A DNA stretch of 64,000 nt from Ipomoea triloba (Eukaryota > Streptophyta > Magnoliopsida > Solanales > Convolvulaceae), in contig NC_044923.1 of assembly GCF_003576645.1 (NCBI RefSeq), forward strand, positions 4,798,428 through 4,862,427, in the 5' to 3' direction. Of the stretch, positions 14,306-28,429 are shown in pieces. A model generated the notes under the pieces. It worked only from the letters and a program-made list of their open reading frames with translations, did not search any database and was not told the DNA's origin. A program made the translations under genes and the position numbers. How positions within the stretch are numbered: the first letter of the stretch is position 1; each line of letters starts with the position of its first letter.

Positions 14306-15143
14306 TAAAATATATTATATATTATATATTATATTATAAGGCTTTAATTAAGTGGTGCAAGTTGATTAAGCTCATTAAGTGTTTTGGTTGGACTATTGAA
14401 TAACTAGTAGTTGTTATTCAACCAAACTTTGTGCCTATATAAACTTGGATTGATGAGATACAGGGTACGCATTATATAGCACATTCAGATACGATACTTA
14501 TACTGCTCAGTAGACACCAATACATCATCTAGGGTTCTGAGTTAAGTATGAGCCAAATATGGCTAACGGTTTACTATTCAAGAGGCGTAATGCTCCTGCT
14601 ATGGCTAGAGGTTAGTACGATCCTGGTTATTGCATATTATGTTATTATGTGATAAATTAAGTCTAACATAGACATCTCAGTTGTCTCTTTTGGCTCATCC
14701 ATCAGTGTTGCAGAGAGAAGGTTCTTGGAGTACGTTTATTTAATTCAACCCGAACACATCCGAATATCAGATCATATCCAACTTTATAATATCCGATAAT
14801 TTTGCTAATTAATTTATACGGATTGGGTTAAGAAAATACAAACCGAACCCCGAACGGGTTGGCGGTTATAATATCCGAACGGTCCGAACCCGTCCGATGC
14901 ACAGTCCTAATCCTAAGTGTACAATTGACGCACCTAATCTTAAGCACCTTATGCACAAAAACAAAGCACCTTAAGAACACAAATCATGCACCTTAAACAC
15001 ACAAACAAAGCACCTTAAGAACACAAATCAAACATCTTAAACACACAAACAAAGCACCTTAAGAACACAAATCAGACACCTTAAACACACAAACAAAGCA
15101 CTTTAAGAACACAAATCACACACCTAAAACTTTAAAATGGCGC
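13966..15143. repeat. 1178-bp direct duplication, copy 1
   Basis: Identical by eye, at a constant offset of 1218, to 15184-16361. It covers the right half of the hAT MITE, the Stowaway end, the LTR segment and the start of the GCACCTTAAG array. It ends at the single N at 15144. Confidence 0.9.
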
Positions 15144-15144
15144 N
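15144..15144. other. Single-N assembly join between duplicated contig ends
   Basis: The N lies exactly between the end of copy 1 and sequence that restarts at AGCCATATAT, equivalent to 13858 in copy 1. Confidence 0.85.
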
Positions 15145-15145
15145 A

Positions 15146-15191
<46 letters not shown>

Positions 15192-16361
15192 TAGTTTATT
15201 TTTAATTGAAACATGAATATAAAATCAAACAGGTTAAATTTGGCACTCAAACTCAAGTTCAACCCTGATCTCGAGCTCGAATTCAAGCTCGAACTCGAGC
15301 TCAAGATCGAGCTCGAGCCGAACTCGAGCAGCTCGAAAATTGGCGAGCTCGAGCTCGAGCATCAATTCTTGAGTTCTATCGAGCTCGAGCTCGAACTCGA
15401 GCCGAGCCTTCCTTAACGAGCTCGAGCACGAGCCACCCTATGCTCGAGCTCGGTTCGGCTCGTTTACACCCCTAGTTTGACCAATGAATAGTAAATAGGA
15501 CAGGTAAAATGGGACATAGAGAGTAAAATATATTATATATTATATATTATATTATAAGGCTTTAATTAAGTGGTGCAAGTTGATTAAGCTCATTAAGTGT
15601 TTTGGTTGGACTATTGAATAACTAGTAGTTGTTATTCAACCAAACTTTGTGCCTATATAAACTTGGATTGATGAGATACAGGGTACGCATTATATAGCAC
15701 ATTCAGATACGATACTTATACTGCTCAGTAGACACCAATACATCATCTAGGGTTCTGAGTTAAGTATGAGCCAAATATGGCTAACGGTTTACTATTCAAG
15801 AGGCGTAATGCTCCTGCTATGGCTAGAGGTTAGTACGATCCTGGTTATTGCATATTATGTTATTATGTGATAAATTAAGTCTAACATAGACATCTCAGTT
15901 GTCTCTTTTGGCTCATCCATCAGTGTTGCAGAGAGAAGGTTCTTGGAGTACGTTTATTTAATTCAACCCGAACACATCCGAATATCAGATCATATCCAAC
16001 TTTATAATATCCGATAATTTTGCTAATTAATTTATACGGATTGGGTTAAGAAAATACAAACCGAACCCCGAACGGGTTGGCGGTTATAATATCCGAACGG
16101 TCCGAACCCGTCCGATGCACAGTCCTAATCCTAAGTGTACAATTGACGCACCTAATCTTAAGCACCTTATGCACAAAAACAAAGCACCTTAAGAACACAA
16201 ATCATGCACCTTAAACACACAAACAAAGCACCTTAAGAACACAAATCAAACATCTTAAACACACAAACAAAGCACCTTAAGAACACAAATCAGACACCTT
16301 AAACACACAAACAAAGCACTTTAAGAACACAAATCACACACCTAAAACTTTAAAATGGCGC
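15145..16361. repeat. 1178-bp direct duplication, copy 2 (with shortened TA tract)
   Basis: Restarts at the AGCCATATAT of the hAT MITE centre. It has a TA tract of different length (15150-15183), then repeats 13966-15143 base for base as far as read, and continues past 16361 into new sequence. This is what two overlapping contig ends look like when joined without merging. Confidence 0.9.
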
Positions 16362-16600
16362 ATCTTAAGTATTATAACTAGCGCACCTTAAGTACAGAAA
16401 CCACACACCTTAAGAAGGAAAATCACGCACCTAAAGCTTTAGACTAACACACCTTAAGTTTCAACAAGTGACGTACCTTAAGCACACAAATCATGCACTT
16501 TAAAAAGGAAAATCACAGACATTAAGAAGAACGCACCTAAAGCTTTAGATCAACGTACTTTAAGTTTCAACAAAAACGGAAATTAGTAATTGTGTCTTAT
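16362..16600. repeat. GCACCTTAAG interspersed array
   Basis: Irregular tandem units of the type CGCACCTTAAG-NNNN-AAATCACGCACCTAAAGCTTTA start near 14930 in copy 1 and 16148 in copy 2 and run on to about 16575. The same units occur at 26580-27150 and 50600-50945. The array appears to be the interior of a dispersed non-autonomous element family. Confidence 0.6.
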
Positions 16601-16854
16601 GAATTTTCGTGTATTGTGTTGTAAATTCTTTTACATATGAACATAAATTATGTACCTAAATCAAATTTGAAAAATAAATAAATATATAACATGTTTATGT
16701 GTCTTGTGTTGTGATTTTTTTGTGTCTTGTATTATAAAATTTTATGCCTTATGAGCATTAATTTTGTAGCTAGTTGTTTTGATCTAGGCTACATAATGCA
16801 TGTGGATCATGTGGATCCTGGACTATGATATAAATTGACCAAGACCCACGAGGA

Positions 16855-16857
<3 letters not shown>

Positions 16858-16904
<47 letters not shown>

Positions 16905-16976
16905 ACCAAAACCAGAGGAGGAGAGATATATATAAATTGACCAAGACCAGAGGAGATATATATATATATATATAGT
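16858..16976. repeat. TA microsatellite with duplicated spacer
   Basis: Long (TA)n tracts (16858-16898 and 16962-16974) are separated by two near-copies of AAATTGACCAAGACC(C)A-GAGGAG. Several short open frames full of Tyr-Ile repeats arise here and are not genes. Confidence 0.75.
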
Positions 16977-17158
16977 CGCCGACACCCATATTTCTTTGAT
17001 TTCATTGTCTTTGAATAGTCAGGCTACAGTGCAACTTTTGGAATTTAATTTGGAGGATTATTGAAGTAACTGATATAAAAGTCAAGAAGAATATGAATAC
17101 AAAGACAGATATTCCATAACATTGCACCAAACACAAGAAGAAAACGTAGCTGTTACCA

Positions 17159-20164
<3,006 letters not shown>

Positions 20165-20210
20165 AAAGTGAACTTTTATAACCAATGGTATCTTAAAGTT
20201 GTATTCATAA

Positions 20211-20362
20211 GGGGCATGTAGTGACTCTCCCAAATGGGAGGTCATGAGATCGAGCCTCAGTGAAGCGATATTGACTCTTTGTGTGCTTCAATAAGTTGAG
20301 AAAGTATAGATAAACAAATACTACAATGTAATAGAGTTAGTTGTACTAAAAAGTTAGTTTTT
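20211..20362 (+). mobile_element. SINE-like element, family 2
   Basis: Starts GGGGCATGTAGTGACTCTCC, has box-B-like GAGATCGAGCCTC, then GCGATATTGACTC, GAGAAAGTATAGATAAAC and AATACTACAATGTAATAG, and ends near GTACTAAAAA. Collinear with 9139-9300. It lies just 3' of gene 2. Confidence 0.55.
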
Positions 20363-20523
20363 GTATAATAACTTTGTTTACTTGCCAACAAACCAATGTC
20401 ATGGAAAATAAAATTTTCTTTAAATATGGCATATCTTTTATATACAATTAATTTTCTTATTGGTGGGATATAAGGCCCTTGGCATAGACTTAATTTTGTG
20501 AGGCCTATCCTAATGAAGAACGC

Positions 20524-20700
20524 AAATTATACTGTAGACCACAAATAAATATTCATTTTTAATATATTGGATGTTTATTACCAAATAATGAACCTTCAGT
20601 ACACAAATAATGTAACTTTAAAAAATGAGCATTTAATGTATAAAAAATGAACTTTAGTATATTAAAAATGTACCTTATGTCAGTGGTCTACAGTATAATG
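20524..20700. mobile_element. MITE of the CATGGACC family (short)
   Basis: The left end AATTATACTGTAGACCAC and the right end GTGGTCTACAGTATAAT are inverse copies. The interior has short mirrored blocks ending in AATATATT and AATGTACNTT. It is non-coding. Confidence 0.6.
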
Positions 20701-20739
20701 ATTGAAGCGACACTAGGCCTACTTCGAGCTTTATCAATT

Positions 20740-21081
20740 GTTATACCATGGACCAGGGTTCACCTTGCATTATGGGCCTTGGTTCAAAAAACCATCTAGA
20801 TTATGATTATGTGCTTGCAGTTAACGTATTATGTGTCTTTAGTTGACTTATTATAATTGCAGGTACATAATTTATTAACTGCAAATATATAATATGTTAA
20901 TTGTAGTAGGTACATAATTTATGTGCATGAAGTTAATAAATTATGTTTCTATTGTTAATATAACATATTACGTACCTTCAATTTGAAGGTACGTAATATG
21001 TTAAATGTAAGCACATAATCTGAATATTATTTTAAACTAGGGTCCACAATGTAATGTAGATCCTGATCCAAGGTATAATTT
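20740..21081. mobile_element. MITE of the CATGGACC family
   Basis: The left end is TTATACCATGGACCAGGGTT. The inverse of the right end is AATTATACCTTGGATCAGGA, with similarity extending about 50 bp inward on both sides. The interior carries GTTAACNTATTATGTG repeats, including a perfect short inverted repeat at 20960-21005. Confidence 0.65.
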
Positions 21082-21543
21082 GCAGTAAATTATTGTATAC
21101 ATTATTTTTGTACTGAAGGTACATTATTTCATATATTTCATAGTGTATATAAAATAATGTACTTTCAGTACTTAAATGATGTACTCTAAAATAATTTACT
21201 TTATGGTTTACACAACTGTGTGGACCATGATCCATGTAATAGTGTTATGGATTGAAATATCAACCGGGATTGGACTCCCTTTAATTTGGGCTTTTCCTCA
21301 TAGAAAAGCCCATGAGAAAATTAAAATCTAGGCGCAAATTATAGTGTGGACAAGAGATTTTTCGTTAAAAAATGAGTCATTTTTCCATTAGGCAGAATGA
21401 GTATTTTCCGTTGATAGCGAAACACTTAAAAGTTAAGAAATGGACTTCCATAGTCATTTTTTAAGTTTCCAAACGTATCTTAAAATACAAATTTCATTAT
21501 ATAGAACATTTAAAAAGATCTCAATTAAAGATTTTTAATGATA

Positions 21544-21548
21544 TTATA

Positions 21549-21606
<58 letters not shown>
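21544..21606. repeat. (TA)n microsatellite
   Basis: An almost pure TA run broken once by ACATA. Confidence 0.9.
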
Positions 21607-21611
<5 letters not shown>

Positions 21612-21873
21612 TTTATTTGTACAAAAAAATGAAGTAAAAACATAAAATTTAAGTTACAAAAAAAAAAAAAGAATAAACTTAATTCACCTTATAAAGTAGA
21701 CTACAGACCATGATTAATTTGTGATACCCATATTGTACTTTCAGTTCTTTGAATATTATTTGATTTTATTTGGGACAGTCATTGAGTTACAAGCTAACTA
21801 CTTGACGAGTTTATTTAATTTGATTGTGTTTGAATAGTCTGTGTATGATTGAGCATTGAGCCTATATAATTAG

Positions 21874-22484
21874 TAGGGCTGTTAACGAACCGAACATAAA
21901 CGAACGGAGGCTGTTCGTGTTCGTTTGTTAAGGATTTTGGGGTGTTTGTGTTCGTGTTCGTTTGTTAAGGTTTTGAAAATCCTGTTTGTGTTCGTTTGTT
22001 AAGCGTTCGTTAGTGTTCGTTAACGTTCGCGAACACGTTCATGAACGTGTTCGTTAACGTTAACAAACACGTTCACAAACATGTTCATTTACGTTCATGA
22101 ACACTTAATAACCAAACACATGAACATGTTCGTGAACACAATTTGTTTGTGAAAAGAAATAATCTATGTTCACGAACAATTATATATATGTTTGTAAACA
22201 TGCTCGCGAACATTATTAAACGAACACTAAACGAGCTTGTTCGCGAACATTACTAAACGAATACAAACGAGCTTGTTCACGAACACTACTAAACAAACAC
22301 AAACGAGTTTGTTCACGAACACTTAACAAACGAGCTTACCACTGTTCAGACTCTGTTCGTTTATTAACCGAGCTCTAAATTTTGTTTGTTAATGTTCGTT
22401 TACTTTAATAAACGAACATAAACGAACGCTTACCGAGCTCGAACACGAGTAGTTTGTCGAAAGCTCTGTTCGCTAACAACCCTA
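21874..22484. mobile_element. Palindromic hAT-type element (GTTCG-rich), 8-bp TSD
   Basis: Ends are TAGGGCTGTTAACGAACC at 21874 and its inverse (TAACAACCCTA) at 22484. The exact 8-bp duplication ATAATTAG is at 21866-21873 and 22485-22492. The interior is a dense set of GTTCGTTTGTTA / TAACAAACGAAC units in both orientations, so most of the 611 bp can fold into a hairpin. No transposase. Confidence 0.85.
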
Positions 22485-22499
22485 ATAATTAGGATATAA

Positions 22500-22915
22500 T
22501 TAGGTGAGGCGATAGTGGCATAGTGCCACATGTGGAGAATCATTGTTAAAATAGATTTCAGCTCAAATGCGGTCACGCCTTAACGTGTGGTCGCTTAAAA
22601 AAAGGCACTAATAGTATTAGAAAAATGCACAACAATAAAATGTACAAATAAACCACAAAACGCACAACACACCTAAAAAAAATGCACCATACTTCCCACA
22701 CCTAATTGTGCATTTTCGAATATTGTGTGGTGCGTTTATGCATACTTAATGGTGCGTTTTTGGAGATGTGTACCTAATGGTGCATTTGTTGATGTATTTG
22801 TACATTTTTTTGTTATGCGTTTCCTAACACTATTGGTGCATATTTGCATAACTATTGGTGCGACCGCACTGACCGAACGTTAAGGCGGAACCGTTCTTGA
22901 ACTAAGCTCTATTGA
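22500..22915. repeat. Short inverted-repeat element
   Basis: GCGGTCACGCCTTAACGTG near 22570 and its looser inverse near 22865-22900 (CGAACGTTAAGGCGGAACCG) enclose mirrored blocks of GTGCGTTTTNNG and CNAAAAACGCACC. It looks like a small non-autonomous element; boundaries and TSD were not fixed. Confidence 0.4.
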
Positions 22916-22974
22916 CATAACTCATAGAAAAGTCAAAAATATGAATTCAAAGATAAATATTCCATCATATTGAA

Positions 22975-23665
22975 CAAAACATGAGAAGAAAAGCTATAGT
23001 ACAAAAGTTACATTACAAAAAGCCTTTATCAATGCTAACTATTCATTTTAAAAAAAAAAATGTTAACTATTCATAGCCCACCAAACATGAGAAGAAAAGC
23101 TACAATACAAAAAGCCTTTATCAATGCTAACTATTCCTAGTCCACCAAACATGAATAGAAAAGCTACAGTACAAAAAGCCTTTATCAATGCTAACTATTT
23201 ATAGTCCACCAAACATGAGAACAAAAGCTATAGTACAAAAAGCCTTTATCAATGCTAACTATTCCTAGTCCACCAAACATGAGAATAAAGGCTACAGTAC
23301 AAAAGTATAAAAAGCCTTTATCAATGCTAACTACCCCTAGTCCACCAAACATGATAAAAAAAAGGCTACAGTACAAAAAATCTTTATCAATGGTAACTAT
23401 TCCTAGTCCACCAAACATAAGAAGAAAAGTTACAATACAAAAAGCCTTTATCAATTGCATTTATTAATGTAATAGAGTCAGTAGCATTTAAAAAAAGAAA
23501 AAGAAAAGCCTTTATCAATGCTAACTATTCCTAGTCCACCGAACATGAGAAGAAAATTAAAGCTACATTACAAAAAGCCTTTATCAATTCTAACTATTTC
23601 TAGTTCACCAAACATGAGAAGAAAAGTTACAGTACAAAAAGTCTTTATCAATGCTGACTATTCCT
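22975..23665 (+). repeat. Minisatellite derived from the S-RLK 5'UTR/start region
   Basis: About ten units of 60-70 bp share CTTTATCAATGCTAACTATT, CCTAGTCCACCAAACATGAG and AAGAAAAGCTACAGTAC. The unit matches the leader and first codons of gene 2 (CACCAAACACAAGAAGAAAA, then CCAATGCTAACTCTTCC at 17125-17170). An A-tail-only SINE fragment interrupts it at 23465-23505. Small open frames on both strands are by-products of the repeat. Confidence 0.75.
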
Positions 23666-23839
23666 TGTCCGTTGCATGTTAAATACTGCGAGATATAGTG
23701 AAATAAGTTGTATTTATTACCAAATTATTCTACACCATTTGTACGTGCTCTTTGGTCTTTGTCATCATCGATCTAATAGCAACGTAACTAGTGATCGAGT
23801 TAATGTCTTTTGGAGACAAACAATCTAAGCATCCCAGTT

Positions 23840-24010
23840 CCATAAACCGATATATTGGTATATGGTACAACCAAATTCCTGGTCCAACACTAATATGGAT
23901 TGCCAATAGAGAAAATGCGCTAACACACACAAAATCCACTGTCTTGAAGATCGTTAATCCTTGCCGCCGATTACTTCTTATTGATGGCAAGAATGACATC
24001 ATATAGTCCA
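23840..24010 (+). pseudogene. S-RLK lectin-domain fragment next to the minisatellite
   Basis: A 71-codon open stretch (23791-24006) contains NRYIGIWYNQIPG, IWIANREN, and LKIVNPCRRLLLIDG. These align with the lectin domain of genes 2 and 3 ([32 protein letters not shown]). Nothing of the later exons follows. With the minisatellite upstream it forms the wreck of a further plus-strand copy. Confidence 0.75.
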
Positions 24011-24354
24011 CATGCGTCAAGATCAGCTAAGAATCCGATCGCGTTGTTCGGCTGTTGGAGAATCATCTGCATCCGTGATGTAGGATAATTTGAAGGTGAT
24101 TAAGAGTAATATGTCATTTTTTGGGATTGAGACTTATAACACGTAGTATGTAATCACAAATAATTAGCACTGGCATAAGGAAATTAAGAAGAAATTTAAT
24201 AATTTGAAACATGTGGGAAGTGTCAATGACTAGGCACTAAAATTGAATGTTTAGGATACTGATTTTAAAATGTTGAGAATTTTAGTGTAGCTCAGCCTAA
24301 TAGTTTGAATTGTTAGAGTTAGAAGAAATCATTTTAAAATTGATAAAATATCTA

Positions 24355-25290
24355 CCAATGGTTATATTATGCACCATGGTTCACCTTGCATTGTGGATGC
24401 TAGTTTAAATGACATTCATATTATGTACATGCAATTAACATATTATCTACCCTAAGTTAATAAATTGTGTACCTTAATTATTGAGTGGACCATAAAGAAC
24501 AACTCAAGCATCTGGCAAATTATATCATGAACCAGTGTCCACCTTACATTGTAGATCTTGATCTAAAATGACATTCATATTATGTGTTTGCAGTTAACAT
24601 ATTATATCATTTTGTGCATTTAGTTAATATATGTGCCTGATATGTATTTATAGACACATAATTTGTTAATTGTAGACACATATTTTTAGACCAAGTTTAT
24701 AATGTGAGATGGATCATTGTCCATGGTATAACAATTTCAGGCAGCTAGGCCTACTTTGAGCTTTATGGGCTGAACTATTAGCCAAGGTTGGGCTTCCTTT
24801 GGCAAATTATTGTGTGCACTATGATCCACACAGTGCTGTGTGGACCATAACAAAATGTACATTTTTAATATATTAAAAATACATTATTCGTGTATTGAAT
24901 GTACACTATACAAAATAATGTACTTTTAGTACTCAAATAATGTATTTTCCCTAAATATAACGTACATTTTTAATATACTAAAAGTACATTATTTATGTAC
25001 TAAATGTACATTATTTGATAATATGATCCACGCAATAACGAATGACTTCTTTTAACTTGGAGTTTTAGCATAACTACAATCATTATACCATGGACGTTGA
25101 CATAAAATACATTTTTAATATACTAAAAGTTCACTTTTTAATGCATTGTATTAAATGTTCATTTTTTTTTAAAGTTACATTACTTGTGTACGGAAACTTC
25201 ATTATTTAGGAATGAACCTTCAATGCATAATTGGATAAGTAAAGAACCTTCAATATATTAAAAATAAATATTTATTCATAGTCTTTAGTA
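24355..25290. repeat. Cluster of CATGGACC-family MITEs
   Basis: At least three neighbouring copies or parts: one end at 24355, a full element at about 24516-24735 (GGCAAATTATATCATGAACC to CCATGGTATAACAATTTC), and others at about 24800-25040 and 25085-25290 with CATTATACCATGGACG and TAGTATAATTTGCC ends. Interiors are AATATACTAAAAGTAC-like. No genes. Confidence 0.5.
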
Positions 25291-26147
25291 TAATTTGCCT
25301 TCTTCATTGGGATAGGCCTCACAAAATTGGGTCTAAACCATGGTCCTTGTAAGTTATATACTTATATCCCACCAAAAGTAAATTAATTGTATATAAAAGA
25401 TATGCCATGTTTAAAGAAAGTTTTATTTTCCATGGCATAGGTTTGCTGGCAAGTAAACAAAGTTGTTATACAAAAACTGAACTTTGAATACAATTTTAAT
25501 ATTCCATTGGTTATAAAAGTTCAGTTTAACGGGGTTCTGGCAATGAAATGGTGACTTCATTTATGGAACATGATATTTTTTTTGCTTGAAGATGAATTGG
25601 CTTTAACTACTACTCTTCCGGTGAAAAAACCAGGCTCTTTAGCAATGGGCAACTCAACATCATTAGCCAACATATGTACTATAGAAGACATGTTTGGCCT
25701 ATCTTCAGGATAGTGTTGAACACATAAGAGACCAACATGAATTGATCTTAGAACTTGAGGAAAATCACGTGGTTCATCCAAATGCTCATCTACAAGTTCA
25801 ATCAATCTACCATCTCTATATAGCTTCCATGCCTGTAGTATAGATGAATTACTTGATCGAGAGTTCAATTCAAACGTTAATGAATAAATAAATATGTTAT
25901 AAAATAGACATACATGGCCAAGAAGATTCTCATAGTGATCTTGATTATGAGAAAAATCCTTATTTCTTTTCCCACTCGCAATTTCTAGTACCAAGACACC
26001 AAAGCTGAAGACATCTGATTTAATAGAGAAGATCCCATGTCCAGCGTACTCTGGTGACATATAACCACTAGGATTGAAAATGTACTTTGTTATGTTCAAT
26101 AACATATTAAAAAAAACAAATGAATGTAAAATGAAATTGAAATCTTA

Positions 26148-26330
<183 letters not shown>

Positions 26331-26424
26331 TCAATTGATAATGTTGATGCGTTTTGGCCAATCAAGTAATGTTCTCCTTTGAATATCTGCCAAAAGATTT
26401 TTTATACAATTTACACACACACAC

Positions 26425-26732
26425 ATATATATATAGTGGTTCTGGTGTGAGAATTTGCTCTGTGGACATGCGGTTTAATCTGAGCCATTGATCAATTCTA
26501 GATCGAACGACTCAAATCAATGAGAACTAAAAAAAAAAAAAAAAAAAACCGCCCGTTTGGGCATGAGATTTATCATTTTCACCTTAAGCATGAAAATGAT
26601 GCATTTAAGTACACAAACCACATAACTTAAGCACAAAAACAAAACACCATTAAAAACACAAACCACGCACTTAAAGATTTAAAATGGGGTACATAAATAT
26701 TATATCTGGCGCACCTTAAGTACAAAAATAAC

Positions 26733-26763
<31 letters not shown>

Positions 26764-27290
26764 CCACACACCTAAAGCTTTAATCTGACGTACCTTAAGT
26801 TTCAACAATTGACACGCCTTAATAAGAAGGAAAACCACGCACCTAAAGCTTTAATCCGACGCACCTTAAGTTTCAACAACTGACACACGTTAAGAAAGAA
26901 AACCACACACCTAAAGCTTTAAACCGGCGCACCTTAAGTTTCAACAACTGACACACACCTTAAGCACACAAACCACGCACCTTAAGAAGTAAAACAACGC
27001 ACTTAAAGCTTTAGATCAACGCACCTTAAGTTTCAACAAAAACACAACTTAAGTTCTCATTGAAGAACTGACGCACTTTAAGCACAGAAACCACGCACTT
27101 AAAGAAAGAAAACCACGCACCTTAACTACGCATTTTAAGTTTGACCAATACGAAAAATTACAAAATTGCCACTGCACTTTTTTAATAATTGTAATCCTTG
27201 ACATACCATCCCATAATCGCACTTGAGCATACCATCGCATTTGAACCATACTCCCCNCCCCCCCCTCTCTCTCTATATATATATCATAAG
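26425..27290. mobile_element. TA-bounded non-autonomous element with GCACCTTAAG array (in gene 3 intron 3)
   Basis: Starts after a (TA)n tract with GTGGTTCTGGTGTGAGAA and GTGGACATGCGG, runs through a poly-A tract and a long irregular array of CGCACCTTAAG / CACCTAAAGCTTTA units (26580-27150), and ends in a (TA)n tract. The copy at 50520-51090 has the same order, including AAATTGCCACCGC-type and CGCACNNAAGCAT-type ends. No coding; the class is unknown. Confidence 0.55.
27257..27257. other. Single-N assembly join in a poly-C run
   Basis: One N lies inside a run of C that leads into (CT)n and (TA)n. Confidence 0.8.
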
Positions 27291-27968
27291 AAGGGTACTC
27301 TCAATTCAATTCCAAGCATACATTTTCTTGGTTAAAAGAATGCAAAAAATAGAATTAATTAAAATTTAGATGGGAATATCATACCAAATATATATGAATC
27401 AAGGCTTTTATTTGGCATATATTCATAGATCAACATCTTTTCATCTCCATGAATGCACCATCCCAGAAGTTTCACAAGATTCCTACGTTGAAGTCGGGCA
27501 ATCGAAGTGACTTCATTTTTAAATTCTCCAAGCCCTTGTTTAGATGTCTTTGAAAGTCGTTTCACAGCTATTTCCTTCTTATCATCCAAAATACCCTATG
27601 AATGGAAGTTTTAGATTGTAGAAAGTTTTTAATATAATTTTGGATAATAAAAAAAAAATATATTGTTACCTTGTAAACATGTCCATATCCTCCCTCTCCA
27701 ATCTTGTTGTTGAGTGAAAAATTATGAGTAGCTCTTGTTATTGTAGATACTTCAAATAGTGTTTGATGTTCTTCCAATTTTAAGTTTAAAAGAATCTCCT
27801 TCCTTTTTCGTTTGTACAATATTATGACCAGAGTTAGGCTCAAGCTCAGCACCAAAACTCCAGCTAATATTGATGAAGTCAATTTGATTATTTTTGATTT
27901 CTTGCCCTTTGAGCTTGAATGATAGTCTATCAAAAAAGGAATTAAAATGAAAGGGGATGCATTATTAT

Positions 27969-28429
27969 CATGGTTGCAGTAGGCTCTAGACGCTAATCAG
28001 GCGGTAGACTAGCGCCTAGCGCCTAAAAGGTCTGGGTGGTGCCTAGGCGGCGACCAACGAAAACAAAAAATTAGTGCATATGTGTGGGTGTATGTCATAT
28101 ATTATATTATATATATCTCTCTTACTTCTCTTATTTATATAAATAAATAAATTTAAATATATATATAAATATAATAACAAATTAACAAAGCTTACTTGCC
28201 CTAGTTAACTTGGCTAACTCTATTGAGTTGGGCGAGTTAACTTAGTCGAGTCGGTCGCCAACTCGGCCTAGTCGGCAGCCAACTCGGCCCAGTCAACCCC
28301 TAACTCGGTCTAGTCAGCCTCCACCTCGACCCAATCGGTCGCCAACTGGGCTGAGTTAGGCGCTGCCACCTAGGTGGCCGCTTAGGGAGCAATTCGCCTC
28401 GGCTTAGGCGGGCGATTTTTGGAACAGTG
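27969..28429. mobile_element. hAT-type element in intron 1 of gene 3, 8-bp TSD
   Basis: The exact 8-bp direct repeat ATTATTAT lies at 27961-27968 and 28430-28437. The ends carry CATGGTTGCAGTAGGC and, inverted, CACTGTTCCAAAAATCGCC. The interior has mirrored GCGCCTAGGCGG-type blocks and repeats of AACTCGGCCNAGTC. No coding. Confidence 0.7.

Larger units (their letters stand above)
13449..14690 (+). mobile_element. Probable copia-type LTR (interrupted by nested MITEs)
   Basis: The polypurine tract AAGTGGGAGAA is followed directly by TGTAAGATTTTTC at 13449, the usual junction of polypurine tract and 3' LTR in copia elements. Beyond the nested MITEs, 14340-14690 holds a TATA box (CTATATAAACTTGG) and transcribed-leader-like sequence, as in an LTR. 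The LTR 3' end and target duplication were not fixed. Upstream coding is too decayed to read. Confidence 0.5.

Noticed and set aside
13904..15416. Leu-Glu-Leu-rich and Ser-rich peptides from the GAGCTCG block
   Set aside because: They come from a foldback hAT MITE, and the second set is a copy in the duplicated contig end.
16770..17005. Several 60-71-codon frames rich in Tyr-Ile on the minus strand
   Set aside because: They are translations of (TA)n microsatellite in all frames.
23191..23467. Repetitive 71-89-codon peptides on both strands
   Set aside because: By-products of the minisatellite.
22975..23665. CRISPR-like array of repeated units
   Set aside because: Units are contiguous, diverged and without unique spacers, in a plant genome; the unit derives from a nearby gene's leader.
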